This document shows positions 15,001 through 24,741 of a DNA stretch of 64,000 nucleotides, piece after piece (the stretch's first letter is position 1; each line of letters opens with the position of its first letter). Under the pieces are notes generated by a model. It did no database searches. It saw nothing but the letters and a program-made list of their open reading frames with translations, and was not told the DNA's origin. Source of the DNA: Pratylenchus scribneri (taxonomy: Eukaryota; Nematoda; Chromadorea; Rhabditida; Pratylenchidae); the NCBI GenBank assembly GCA_030063045.1, contig JAQSEB010000082.1, positions 3,348,001 through 3,412,000 of the forward strand, read 5' to 3'. A program made the position numbers and the translations under genes.

Positions 15001-18000
15001 AATCGCAAATCAGAATTACAATTATATTTACAAATCAGAATTACAATCGCAAATCAGAATTACAATTACAATCCACAATCGCAAATCAGAATTACAATTA
15101 CAATCGCACAATTACAAATCAGAATTAAAATTACAATCGCAAATCAGAATTACAATCGCAAATCAGAATTACAATTACAAATCAGAATTACAATTACAAA
15201 TCAGAATTACAATCGCAAATCAGAATTACAATCGCAAATCAGAATTACAATCGCAAATCAGAATTACAATTACAATTACAAATCAGAATTACAATTACAA
15301 ATCAGAATTACAATTACAAATCAAAATTACAATCGCAAATCAGAATTACAATCGCAAATCAGAATTACAATTACAAATCAGAATTACATTTACAAATCAG
15401 AATTACAATCCCAAATCCGAATTACAATTACAATTGCAAATCAGAATTACAATTATAAATCAGAATAAATTTATAATATTAACCTGGGAAAATTCAGGGA
15501 ATAGGCTCATCATTAGTCTTATAATTTATTTTTAATGATATTTATTCGACTGAAATGTGGGGCACCATTTTATCCCTCATTCACTTATTGTAGTTAATCA
15601 ATGCCGGCAATCACCATGGCAAAAGCATTGCTGCTCGTCTCGATCAACTCCAAAAACATTTAACTCTGATCAAGGAGTTGGCCGTTAGACGCCTTCAAAA
15701 ATTACGCGACAACAATGCATTCATGCAATTTATGTGGAAATGCGATGTGGTAGAATCTTGGATTGGGGACAAAGAACATCATGTCCGTTCCAATGACTTT
15801 GGCCGCGATCTTTCCTCCGTCCAATTGTTGCTGAACAAACAGGACGCATTCGACGCTGGCTTAAATGCATTTGAGGTGAGGCGAAGTATTATTTCTAAAA
15901 TGGTGGAATGGTTCTTTAGGTAATGATCCTTTAAAATAGAGCATCCAAATCCAAAGTTGGTTTCAGTTTCCGAAAATCGAAAAATTGAAAACCGATATTA
16001 GAAATGATTTTTCTTTAAAATCGAAAATAAGCGAAATCGAAAGAAAAGATCAAGATTATTCATAAACCGAAAACCGGATAACCAATTTATGATCAGAGTT
16101 AATTGATAGTATAAAATAGTCGGAATTAAATTTGAGATGTCCTTCAGAGAAATTATCTTTTTAATGGGAATGACACTTTGAAAGAAATTAAGGTCAAAAA
16201 GGGGGAATGGCCCTATTCCAAATGAATGGTACTGTAGAGCAGACTCTTTAAAATGGCATTAAGTTAAATTCAAAAGGAAACGACACTTTTGGAAGAGAGA
16301 GGGAGGAGTGTAATTGAAATTAATCTTTATATCATTCAAAATTTATCAATTTCCCATCTATTCCACAGCATGAGGGCATTCAACGTATCACGGAACTGAA
16401 GGACCAATTGATTGCGGCCGAACATGAACAGTCGGCGAACATTGAAAAACGTCACCAAGCTGTGATTAGCCGATGGCAACAGCTGTTGATGAATTCCCTG
16501 GGTCGTCGCCAAAAACTGATCGAGGCACAAGCCCATTTCAAGCGAATTGAAGATTTGTATTTGAATTTTGCCAAAAAGGCGTCTGCCTTCAATTCTTGGT
16601 TCGAAAATGCCGAAGAGGATTTGACAGATCCAGTCAGGTGAGCTGTTGGGAAATTTTGGAATAGATTTCATTAGATTTATTTATAAATATTTAATTGCCA
16701 AAAAAGAGTGTAGCAATTCAATGATTTATCCTTGTATATTTTGGCTTAGGTTTAACCAATTTTAACTTAGTTTTGAACCATTAAACCAAAATGGGTTTAA
16801 ACAGTTTAATACCCTTTAATTGTTGACCAAACCAAAATGGGTTTAAACCGTTTAATACCCTTTAATTGTTGACCAAACCAAAATGGGTTTAAACCGTTTA
16901 ATACCCTTTAATTGTTGACCAAACCAAAACAGGTTTAAACCGTTTAATACCCTTTAATTGTTGACCAAACCAAAATTGGTTTAAACCGTTTAATACCCTT
17001 TAATTGTTGACCAAACCCGGACAAATTATATACCATTCAATGCATCTTAACCAGCTCTATCCAATTTTGGGTATATGGTTTGGGAATGTATTGGATAAAT
17101 CATTGATAATTATTCTGGAGTGATATACTCTTTTTTGGCAATTCCATTAATCTTTTCGATATTTCAAATGTTTTTTCCATAAATTAAAAATTTTCCGTTA
17201 TTTTCATTTATTTAAATTAGTGGAATGTTAAAATAAAATCTATGTAACAACAAAATTAATCCAAAAAGTTTAAATTTCCTGAAAATACATTTTTAAGATG
17301 CAATTCGCTGGAGGAAATTCGCGCCCTCCGTGAGGCGCATGCCGAATTCCAAAAGTCGTTGGTCAGCGCGGAGGAGGATTTCCGCAATTTGCAAGAGTTG
17401 GACCGGCAAATCAAAGCATTCGGGGTCGGACCAAATCCGTACACTTGGTTCACAATGGACGCACTCGAAGAAACTTGGCGCAATTTGCAAAAGGTAGGAG
17501 CTGGAAATTACTGACAATAAGAGAATTTTTATTGAGTTTGAGAAGATTGAGAATTTTATTGGTTTTTGGCCCATAACTCGATAAGGCAATAGCCAATCTT
17601 TGAAGTTAGATATACCATTTAAAAGGCCTAAATTTCCTCTACAAAATGGCCAAATTATCTTTTTGAATTATAGAATGAATTTTACAGAATGATGCTTTTC
17701 CATAAACTAACAGAATTGCTTCCATTCTCATCAAATTTCTAAACATTTTTAATAAAAATTAAAAAATTTATTTTTAATTTGGCCGGTTTGTAGATGAAAA
17801 TTATCTCTTCTAAAAATGGTATATGGACCTTTCCTAAATTGACTATTTATTACCTCTTTGATATATGGGTCAAAAGCCAAAGCAAGGGATAATATGAAAT
17901 AACGGAATCGTCCTTTACTATAAGAATAGCCCAACTTGGCACCATTTTTTATATAACTCATCAAGGAATCAACTAATTTCAATGAATTTGTTATCAAATT

Positions 18001-21000
18001 AAAGAATTGACTTTTGGCTATCCAATGAAATTAATTTTATTTGGTTCGGATCGGAATTTTTGAATTTGTGACCAAAAAAACCATTTAAAATGACCCTTAA
18101 TGGAATGGATTGACAAAATTTTCTATAGTTTTTTGGTCTTAATTCCATCAATTCTGAACCAATATAAAAATTAATATTATTTGATAGCCAAAAGCCTTCT
18201 TTTTAATTTGATAATAAAATCATCAAAATTGGTTCACACTTCGCATCTTGATGAGTTATTATAATATAGAAATAGAGAAGTTGGCCCAGCGCCAAGTCTG
18301 GCTGTTCCTATTTGTGTTGCCTTCTTCCCTTACAAAAAAAACATACATCATCCCATTCCCCAGGCCTTCTCAATTGGGGAAATGATAAATTTAATTGTAC
18401 ATTGCTTTCAATTTTTTACTCTATTTTCCAGATTATCAAAGAGCGCGAATTGGAATTGCAAAAGGAGCATCGCCGCCAAGAGGACAATGACAAGTTGCGC
18501 AGAGAATTCGCACGACAGGCCAACGATTTCCACCAATGGTTGGCGGATACCCGGGCCGAAATGATGGAAGCCAGTGGCTCATTGGAACAACAGTTGGATT
18601 GCATCCGACGAAAGGCCCAGGATATTCGGGCACAACGAAGCAAGCTGAAGAAAATCGAGGATTTAGGCGCACTTTTGGAGGAACATTTGATCTTGGACAA
18701 CAGATACACAGGTGAGTACAATTATTGTACAAATTTTAACACAAAATGAGAACAAATTCCCATGGTTCAGCCTTTCGATGTCGAAAAAGACAATTTAGAA
18801 TATTTATTTAGTATTTGGGCCATACTTTTTGCTATAACTCAACAAAAAAAAAATAAGTTCAGAAAAGTAATATACCATATGAAAGCCATAAATGCCTTAA
18901 ATTTTATGAAAACCTAAAATATTTTGTAAAATAAGCGACTTTTATTCAAAAAATCGGGTTTATTACATTCACTGTTATGCAACATTAGTTTTATTTTAGA
19001 AAAAATTAGAAAAGTCAAATTAATTATAATATAGCAGAGGACACTTTCAACTCTTCATTAGTATATTCTCTTCATAAATTGGCTATTGCCTCATATTTAA
19101 CTATTGGCAAAAACTTCATTCAGACAGTTGTACCCACCACCCAATAATCGGCCTATAGCATTAGCCATTCCATGAGAATAATTTGCATTTAACAACTTGA
19201 ATCATCACTATGAAATTGTTTAATAAAATTTTTTGAATATTGAAAAGTTTTTAAGAAAATATCCTGCATTTCAATCTACATTTATAAATAAGATTTGGAG
19301 TTTTGCCAATTTTCCAATCTTAAACCAACATAATTTATTGCCGAATAAAAATTTATAATTTATATGAGTCAATTTTTTAGAGGATATTTTGGGCTTTCTA
19401 TCTATTGGTAAATCGCCTCCTCAAAATTGGCTTTAGTCCCGTTGAGTTACAAACAAAAGAATGGCCCAGCAGGAAATAGCCGTAATTTATCTCCAAATTT
19501 AACATTCATTCATCAAATTTTCTTTATTTATTTCCCCTTCATTTTTGCAGAACATTCCACAGTGGGTTTGGCCCAAGCCTGGGACCAACTGGACCAGTTG
19601 GCCATGCGAATGCAGCACAATTTGGAGCAACAAATCCAGGCAAGGAATCAGTCGGGCGTCAGCGAGGAGGCACTGCGCGAATTCTCCATGATGTTTCGGC
19701 ACTTTGACAAGGAAAAGTTGGGCCGCCTCGACCATCAACAATTCAAAAGTTGCCTTCGGGCGTTGGGCTACGATCTTCCCATGGTGGACGAGGGCCAGCC
19801 CGAACCCGAATTTCAGCGCATTTTGGATGTGGTCGATCCGAATCGGTGAGCTCAGCTATAGCATCATTTTTTGGGTTTTAGGGGCAATCAAGCTATTTAT
19901 ATTTTTACTATTTTATTTTCGGCTAAAGTTCCGTCAGCTATAGATCTTATTACATTTAATTTTCCCAAAAAACGTGAGCTGTTCTTTTGGCCATATCTCA
20001 ACAAGTAAGCAGCCAATTTAGGAAGGGAATATGCCATTTGAAAGCCTTAAATTTCCTCTAAAAAGTGACTTTTTTTAATTTTAAAAAATTTAAAACAATT
20101 TGTAAAATAAGCGGATTTTCAGCTAAAAATTCGGGTTTATTATATTCAAAGACATATAATAATTTTGAAATTTTATATTCCAATAAAATAGAAAGGCAAC
20201 TTTTTAGAGAATATTTAGGGTTTTTGAATGGCAAATCATCTTTCTGATTTTGTTCATTTTTGAATGTTGAGATTTGGCCAAAAACTCTAGGGCGACGATT
20301 AAGTACAATCGAATGAATATTTGCATTGATTTTTGGCCAATATCTCAACAAGAAAGCAACCAATTTAAAGAAGGCTATATACCATTTGAAATCATAAAAT
20401 GACATTTAAAAAATGGCTTTACAATTTTAAATTATCAGTCTTTAAAAAAGTTACATATCTTTGAATGTAATAAACCCAAATATTTTGAGGAAAATTCGTT
20501 TATTCTAGAAATTATTTTAAAAATAAAATAGCAACTTTTTAGAGGACATTTAGGTCTTTCAAAATGGCATATCGCCTTCCCGAATTGGTTGCTCCCTTAT
20601 TAATTTATGGCCAAAAGAATGAATCTAAAATACTGAAATTCACTGTTTTGCTCCATCTAATCCATTTCATTTATAATTGTGATTAATTTTCCCCATTAAA
20701 TTATAGTGATGGCTATGTGACTTTGCAAGAATTCATGGCATTCATGATCAACAAAGAGACGGAGAATGTTCGATCCAGTGAGGAAATTGAGATGGCATTC
20801 CGGGCACTTTCCAAGGAATTGCGTCCATATGTCACTGCGGAGGAACTTTATGCGGTCAGTATAAAAAATGAAGGGAATTGACCTAATTTAAGGGAATAGG
20901 GAAAAAACTTTCCGAAAATTTTACAAAATTTTTCGGAGAAAAGAATTATTTCCAGAATGAACATTACATTTACGAAAAGTACAAAGCTTTTTAAGGTACT

Positions 21001-21663
21001 TATCTCGTTTATCTGTTTGAATTTTTCTTGAGTTTCTTATTTTATTATTCATTCATATTTGATTGTAAAAATATGAAAAAAATACTATTTTATTTTTGGG
21101 TAACATGTCTTTAGAGATAAATAAAATCTGGACATAGCACATAGATAGCCGATAAGTACCTTTTAAATTTAAAAAATTAATTCCCGAATGAACAATATTA
21201 GAACAAAAAATTTCAAATCAGAAATAAAATTTGGACTGTGATAAAAATCAAAAATAACATAAAATAAATCAGAATCCTATGGAAAGAGAATTATGCCTAT
21301 TGAAAATTCCAGCAGCAATAAAATGTGTCAATCAAAAATAAAGATTTTTACTGAAGGCATAACATAAAATTTGGCACTTTTTCGATTTTTCACCAATTAC
21401 ATATTAAAATAAAATTTATGCCCCAAAAGGCAAATTTAAAATGGGAATATTTTAAGCATTTTTTTCAATTTTTCCATATAATTTAAAAAATATTCTTATC
21501 ATTTTTGGGTCCAATAATTTTTCCATTTTTGCAGAATTTGAGCCCGGAACAGGCCGAATATTGCATAAAGCGAATGAAACCCTACGTGGACGCGGTCTCA
21601 TGCCGGACAATTGCCGGGGCACTCGACTTCGAACAATTCGTCCATTCAATGTTTCAGAGCTGA
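1..21663 (+). CDS. spc-1: alpha-spectrin, 3' 25 exons (5'-partial)
   Basis: Alpha-spectrin pairs antiparallel with beta-spectrin to make the membrane skeleton under the plasma membrane. The exons I assign are 1-287, 905-1113, 1768-2067, 2862-3177, 4071-4405, 5004-5283, 5783-6138, 6789-7187, 7624-7936, 7989-8121, 8168-8424, 9161-9412, 10065-10256, 10895-11127, 11665-11818, 12579-12809, 13704-13898, 14028-14294, 15594-15875, 16369-16637, 17298-17493, 18432-18711, 19551-19845, 20707-20854 and 21535-21663. They join in frame from base 6 into 2100 residues plus TGA. About 300 N-terminal residues of the usual ~2400 are missing upstream. Visible: triple-helical spectrin repeats with recurring GRDL..VQ.L..KH and ..W motifs, an SH3 near residue 659 (about 970 in the full protein, as in the family), and C-terminal EF-hands. 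Every intron is GT-AG except two that are GC-AG. Two introns are only about 50 bp; others exceed 1 kb and hold repeats. The ATG at base 6 is internal, not the start. Confidence 0.96.
405..790 (+). repeat. Dispersed intronic element with 46-bp minisatellite, copy 1 (intron 1)
   Basis: Five copies of a 46-bp unit (caattaaagggtattaaacg then gtttaaaccaattttggttt and ggtcaa) lie at 479-705; unit starts are 46 bases apart, at 485, 531, 577, 623 and 669. The unit contains the palindrome ggtttaaacc. Flanks shared with the other copies are, on the left, gagctggtcaagacgcattg and, on the right, cataatcaaatgatgcg..gagatctat. Shared flanks show that a whole element has spread, not only the tandem array. 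Confidence 0.9.
1186..1515. mobile_element. MITE-like inverted repeat, family C (intron 2)
   Basis: The left arm acttggcgccattt..tataactcatcaaaaac..aattaaagagcagactttt is answered by a right arm with atatctgctttttaattata..tcttgatgagagttataa. About 330 bp, without coding capacity. The internal AAAGAGCAGA / TCTGCTCTTT pair is the family signature. Confidence 0.55.
2068..2861 (+). other. GC-AG intron (intron 3) of alpha-spectrin
   Basis: The intron begins GCGAGT after TCTTATAG and ends ttttacag. Only this boundary keeps the spectrin frame (SYR then [15 protein letters not shown]). The nearby GT, four bases downstream inside GCGAGTG, would give the wrong frame. The intron also holds a MITE-like inverted repeat at 2097-2390. 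Confidence 0.85.
2097..2390. mobile_element. MITE-like long inverted repeat, family B (intron 3)
   Basis: The left arm begins ttggccataactaaagaagg, then gatatgctattagaaagc..cttctaaaagtggctt. The right arm is its approximate reverse complement: aagccactttttagaggctt, then aatggcataattccttcctg and gagttatggcca. The arms are about 90 bp with an AT-rich centre and no coding capacity, as in a non-autonomous DNA transposon. Related copies or arms lie in introns 16, 21, 22 and 23. Confidence 0.7.
3178..4070 (+). other. GC-AG intron (intron 4) of alpha-spectrin
   Basis: The intron begins GCAAGT after AATCAG, an otherwise perfect donor with C in place of T, and ends attccttcag. The join reads EANQ then [20 protein letters not shown], in frame. 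The GT inside GCAAGT would break the frame. It holds a second MITE-like element at about 3682-3985. A small patch near 3610-3660 is less AT-rich, with no feature I recognise. Confidence 0.86.
3682..3985. mobile_element. MITE-like inverted repeat, family C (intron 4)
   Basis: The left arm aacaactcatcaatgattta..tcaaataaagagcaga and the right arm aaaagtctgctctttaattt..tttttgatgagttattata are inverted copies. Same signature as the intron 2 and intron 21 elements. Confidence 0.55.
6035..6852 (+). other. SH3 domain of alpha-spectrin, split by an intron
   Basis: This is the hallmark SH3 domain inserted in the middle of alpha-spectrin. It starts with ECVVALYEY (the ALYDY motif of SH3 domains), runs through [16 protein letters not shown] to the exon end at 6138, and resumes at 6789 with [20 protein letters not shown]. 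The tandem WW, the G-F-V-P and the AAYV motif match the ligand groove and last strands of the fold. It covers about residues 659-714 of the partial protein. The intron at 6139-6788 interrupts the second Trp and contains a 46-bp minisatellite element. The SH3 fixes the identity as alpha, not beta, spectrin. Confidence 0.95.
6262..6655 (+). repeat. Dispersed intronic element with 46-bp minisatellite, copy 2 (intron 7)
   Basis: Same element and orientation as in intron 1. About five 46-bp units lie at 6340-6563, between a left flank with agagctagtcaaaacgcatt and a right flank with cataatcaaatgatgcgttt. It sits inside the intron that splits the SH3 domain. The last unit carries aaatggtat in place of aaagggtat. 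Confidence 0.9.
10684..10760 (+). other. Possible tRNA-derived (SINE-like) relic in intron 13
   Basis: The stretch contains tggtctaatggg, resembling a tRNA A box, and 50 bases later gttcaattcc, resembling a B box (GTTCRANTCC). The acceptor and T stems do not pair well, so it is not a functional tRNA. A tRNA-derived SINE head or a chance match are both possible. Confidence 0.25.
11880..12475 (+). repeat. Dispersed intronic element with 46-bp minisatellite, copy 3 (intron 15)
   Basis: The longest copy: about nine 46-bp units at 11971-12380, with the same left flank (catatacccaaaattggata, gacgcattgaatggtatata) and right flank (cataatcaaatgatgcgtct). Units vary at aaaccaatttt, aacccatttt and aacctatttt; the last three units share one variant, so they are probably the most recent duplications. 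Confidence 0.9.
14466..15470 (+). repeat. 1-kb array of a 19-bp unit (intron 18)
   Basis: About 50 tandem copies of the 19-bp unit acaatcgcaaatcagaatt and its variant acaattacaaatcagaatt, with occasional extra acaatt hexamers. The strand is strongly purine/A-biased. The array fills most of the 1.3-kb intron between exons ending at 14294 and starting at 15594; the splice sites on both sides are intact. Confidence 0.93.
16740..17092 (-). repeat. Dispersed intronic element with 46-bp minisatellite, copy 4 (intron 20, inverted)
   Basis: The same element in reverse orientation: five units of taccctttaattgttgacca at 16783-17017, followed by the inverted left flank (tataccattcaatgcatctt, then agctctatccaattttgggt). 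The right flank of the element is shortened here. Opposite orientation within one gene shows independent insertion, not duplication of the intron. Confidence 0.88.
17934..18297. mobile_element. MITE-like inverted repeat, family C (intron 21)
   Basis: The best preserved copy of the family. The left end is acttggcaccatttttta, then tataactcatcaaggaatc; the right end is tcttgatgagttattataat..cagcgccaagt. The outer ACTTGGC / GCCAAGT tips pair exactly. The centre shares tgaaccaatataaaaattaa with the other copies. Confidence 0.6.
18827..19462. mobile_element. MITE-like inverted repeat, family B, expanded copy (intron 22)
   Basis: The left arm tttgctataactcaacaaaa..atataccatatgaaagcc and the right arm ttttttagaggatattttggg..gagttacaaac match the family B ends, but the centre is longer (about 630 bp in all). 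The centre shows no open frame or other feature; it may hold a further insertion. Confidence 0.5.
19985..20286. mobile_element. MITE-like inverted repeat, family B (intron 23, first of two)
   Basis: The left arm is ttttggccatatctcaacaa..atatgccatttgaaagcc..tcctctaaaaagtgact. The right arm, caactttttagagaatattt..ggcaaatcatctttctg..gagatttggcca, is its reverse complement with decay. A second copy follows within about 50 bases, so intron 23 is mostly two family B elements. Confidence 0.65.
20331..20617. mobile_element. MITE-like inverted repeat, family B (intron 23, second of two)
   Basis: The left arm ttttggccaatatctcaaca..accatttgaaatcataaaatgaca mirrors the right arm agcaactttttagaggacat..aatggcatatcgccttcccg..ttatggccaaaag. 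The centre shares the motif acatatctttgaatgtaata with the intron 3 copy, so these are one family. No coding sequence inside. Confidence 0.65.
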
Positions 21664-21815
21664 AAACAAATCCAAATCATTGAATATTATTTAAATTTTA
21701 AAATTTTATGCAATTTTTTTCTGCTGAATCCAAAATCCCCACTGCCCACATTCATCATAAAATTTTTCTTTTTTTTTTTTGCTAATTATTAAATCAGGCC
21801 AATAATAATAATAAA
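21664..21815 (+). promoter_or_regulatory. alpha-spectrin 3' UTR and polyadenylation signal
   Basis: Non-coding sequence follows the stop codon. A canonical AATAAA lies at 21810-21815, about 150 bases after the stop, and another at 21974-21979. The first is the likely poly(A) signal. Confidence 0.6.
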
Positions 21816-22027
21816 TTATTTAATCCATCCGCCAAAAAGTGTCAACCGTCTATATTTTACATTGTATTTTCTTTGAATCAGCTGCAATTGCACATTTTCC
21901 AATTTTTTAATTTTATGAATAATTATCCAATTTGCTTCTTTCCATTAAATTTAAATTTAATATTTAAAAATGGAATAAATGCTTCAAAAAAATGTAAATA
22001 TTATGGAAAAATTGTGCAATTTTATAA

Positions 22028-22200
22028 TCCAATGGCTATAAAAAAATTCACAGGAATCATGGGCGAACACAAGTCTAGTGCCGTATTACGACATTGTTGC
22101 TGACGAAACCGGTCTGGCGCCGAAGGTGGTAAAGCTATTGTGGAATTGTTTATGGCATATTATAAGGCATAAAATTAGCTATAAAATGGCATTAAATAGT
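22028..22200 (+). other. Orphan coding-like fragment between spectrin and the satellites
   Basis: A patch of normal GC content stands out between the 3' UTR and the satellite. Two overlapping frames look protein-like: PYYDIVADETGLAPKVVKLL after tctag at about 22079, and GAEGGKAIVELFMAYYKA-stop in another frame. I do not recognise either. It may be a degenerate exon of a lost gene. There is no complete gene model. Confidence 0.25.
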
Positions 22201-22269
22201 TTGGCAAATTTCAATAAATCATTAACTAGTTTTAGACCCCCAATATATTCTTTTAATATCCGAATATTC

Positions 22270-24740
22270 GAATAAGGAAGAATTTAATTAATTGAATTTG
22301 ACGTTCGCCTAGAATAAATAGTGGGGAATAATATACATTTAAAAAAAATGCAAAATCATTCAGACTATGGCCATAAAATGTTTCTATCACTTCAATACCC
22401 TTATATCCCCAATATATCCTTTCCATATTCGAATATACGAATAAGGAAGAATTTAAATAATTGAATTTGACATTCGCCTAGAATAAATAGTGGCGAATAA
22501 TATAATTTTTAAAAAAATGCAAAATCATTCAGACTATGGCCATAAAATGTTTCTATCACTTCAATACCCTTATATCTGCAATATATACTTTCCATATTGG
22601 AATATATGAATAAGGAAGAATTTATTTAATTGAATTAGACGTTCGCCTAGAATAAATAGTGGGGAATAATATAATTTTTAAAAAAATGCAAAATCATTCA
22701 GACTATGGCCATAAAATGTTTCTATCACTTCAATACCCTTATATCTACAATATATACTTTCCATATTCGAATATATGAATAAGGAAGAATTTATTTAATT
22801 GAATTAGACGTTCGCCTAGAATAAATAGTGGGGAATAATATAATTTTTAAAAAAATGCAAAATCATTCAGACTATGGCCATAAAATGTTTCTATCACTTC
22901 AATACCCTTATATCTACAATATACACTTTCCATATTGGAATATATGAATAAGGAAGAATTTATTTAATTGAATTAGACGTTCGCCTAGAATAAATAGTGG
23001 GGAATAATATACTTTTTAAAAAAATCCAAAATCATTCAGACTATGGCCATAAAATGTTTCTATCACTTCAATACCCTTATATCTACAATATACACTTTCC
23101 ATATTGGAATATATGAATAAGGAAGAATTTATTTAATTACTTGAAATTGACGTTCGCCTAGAATAAATAGTGGGGAATAATATAATTTTTAAAAAAATGC
23201 AAAATCATTCAGACTATGGCCATAAAATGTTTCTATCACTTCAATACCCTTATATCTGCAATATATATTTTCAATATTCGAATAAACGAATAAGGAAGAA
23301 TTTAATTAATTAAAAATGACGTTCGCCTAGAATAAATAGTGAGGAATAATATACTTTTTAAATAAAATCCAAAATCATTCAGACTATGGCCATAAAATGT
23401 TTCTATCACTTCAATACCCTTATATCCCCAATATATTTTTTCAATATTCGAATATACGAATAAGGAAGAATTTAATTAATTAAAAATGACGTTCGCCTAG
23501 AATAAATAGTGGGGAATAATATAATTTAAAAAAAAATCCAAAATCATTCAGACTATGGCCATAAAATGTTTCAATCACTTCAATACCCTTATATCCCCAA
23601 TATATTTTTTCAATATTCGAATATACGAATAAGGAAGAATTTAATTAATTAAAAATGACGTTCGCCTAGAATAAATAGTGGGGAATAATATAATTTAAAA
23701 AAAAATCCAAAATCATTCAGACTATGGCCATAAAATGTTTCAATCACTTCAATACCCTTATATCTACAATATATACTTTCCATATTCGAATATACGAATA
23801 AGGAAGAATTTAATTAATTAAAAATGACGTTCGCCTAGAATAAATAGTGGGGAATAATATACTTTTTAAAAAAATCCAAAATCATTCAGACTATGGCCAT
23901 AAAATGTTTCTATCACTTCAATACCCTTATATCCCCAATATATTTTTTCAATATTCGAATATACGAATAAGGAAGAATTTAATTAATTACTTGAAATTGA
24001 CGTTCGCCTAAATTAAATAGCGGGGAATAATATACTTTTTAAAAAAATGCAAAATCATTCAGACTATGGCCATAAAATGTTTCAATCACTTCAATACCCT
24101 TATATCCCCAATATATATTTTCATTATCCGAATATAAGAATAAGGAAGAATTTAATTAATTGAAATTGATGTTCGCCTAGAATAAATAGCGGGGAATAAT
24201 ATACTTTTTAAAAAAATGCAAAATCATTCAGACTATGGCCATAAAATGTTTCAATCACTTCAATACCCTTATATCCCCAATATATATTTTCATTATCCGA
24301 ATATAAGAATAAGGAAGAATTTAATTAATTGAAATTGATGTTCGCCTAGAATAAATAGCGGGGAATAATATACTTTTTAAAAAAATGCAAAATCATTCAG
24401 ACTATGGCCATAAAATGTTTCAATCACTTCAATACCCTTATATCCCCAATATATATTTTCATTATCCGAATATAAGAATAAGGAAGAATTTAATTAATTG
24501 AAATTGATGTTCGCCTAGAATAAATAGCGGGGAATAATATACTTTTTAAAAAAATGCAAAATCATTCAGACTATGGCCATAAAATGTTTCAATCACTTCA
24601 ATACCCTTATATCCCCAATATATATTTTCATTATCCGAATATAAGAATAAGGAAGAATTTAATTACTTGAAATTGACGTTCGCCTAGAATAAATAGTGGG
24701 GAATAATATACATTTAAAAAAAATGCAAAATCATTCAGAC
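22270..24740. repeat. Satellite 1: 169-bp tandem repeat, about 15 copies
   Basis: Monomers carry the landmark acgttcgcctagaataaata, whose ttcg falls at 22304, 22473, 22642 and 22811, exactly 169 bases apart. Each monomer also has attcagactatggccataaa and aatacccttatat. Four monomers at about 24000-24665 are almost identical to each other (ttcattatccgaatataaga variant), a recent local amplification. The leftmost monomers are more diverged. Small open frames inside are a by-product of the period. Confidence 0.95.
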
Positions 24741-24741
24741 T

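Larger units (their letters stand above)
19551..21663 (+). other. C-terminal EF-hand (calmodulin-like) domain of alpha-spectrin
   Basis: The last three exons encode the EF-hand domain. The segment starts near [18 protein letters not shown] and is followed by [18 protein letters not shown]. The second loop, [12 protein letters not shown] (19835-19845 joined to 20707-20731), has acidic or oxygen ligands at positions 1, 3, 5 and 9 and Glu at 12, so it should bind calcium. The first loop, [12 protein letters not shown] (19706-19741), has Leu at 5 and Gln at 12 and probably does not bind well. A third and fourth EF-like pair ([20 protein letters not shown]...LDFEQFV) lacks good loops, as usual in this family. 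The protein ends [12 protein letters not shown] at 21661-21663. Confidence 0.93.
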
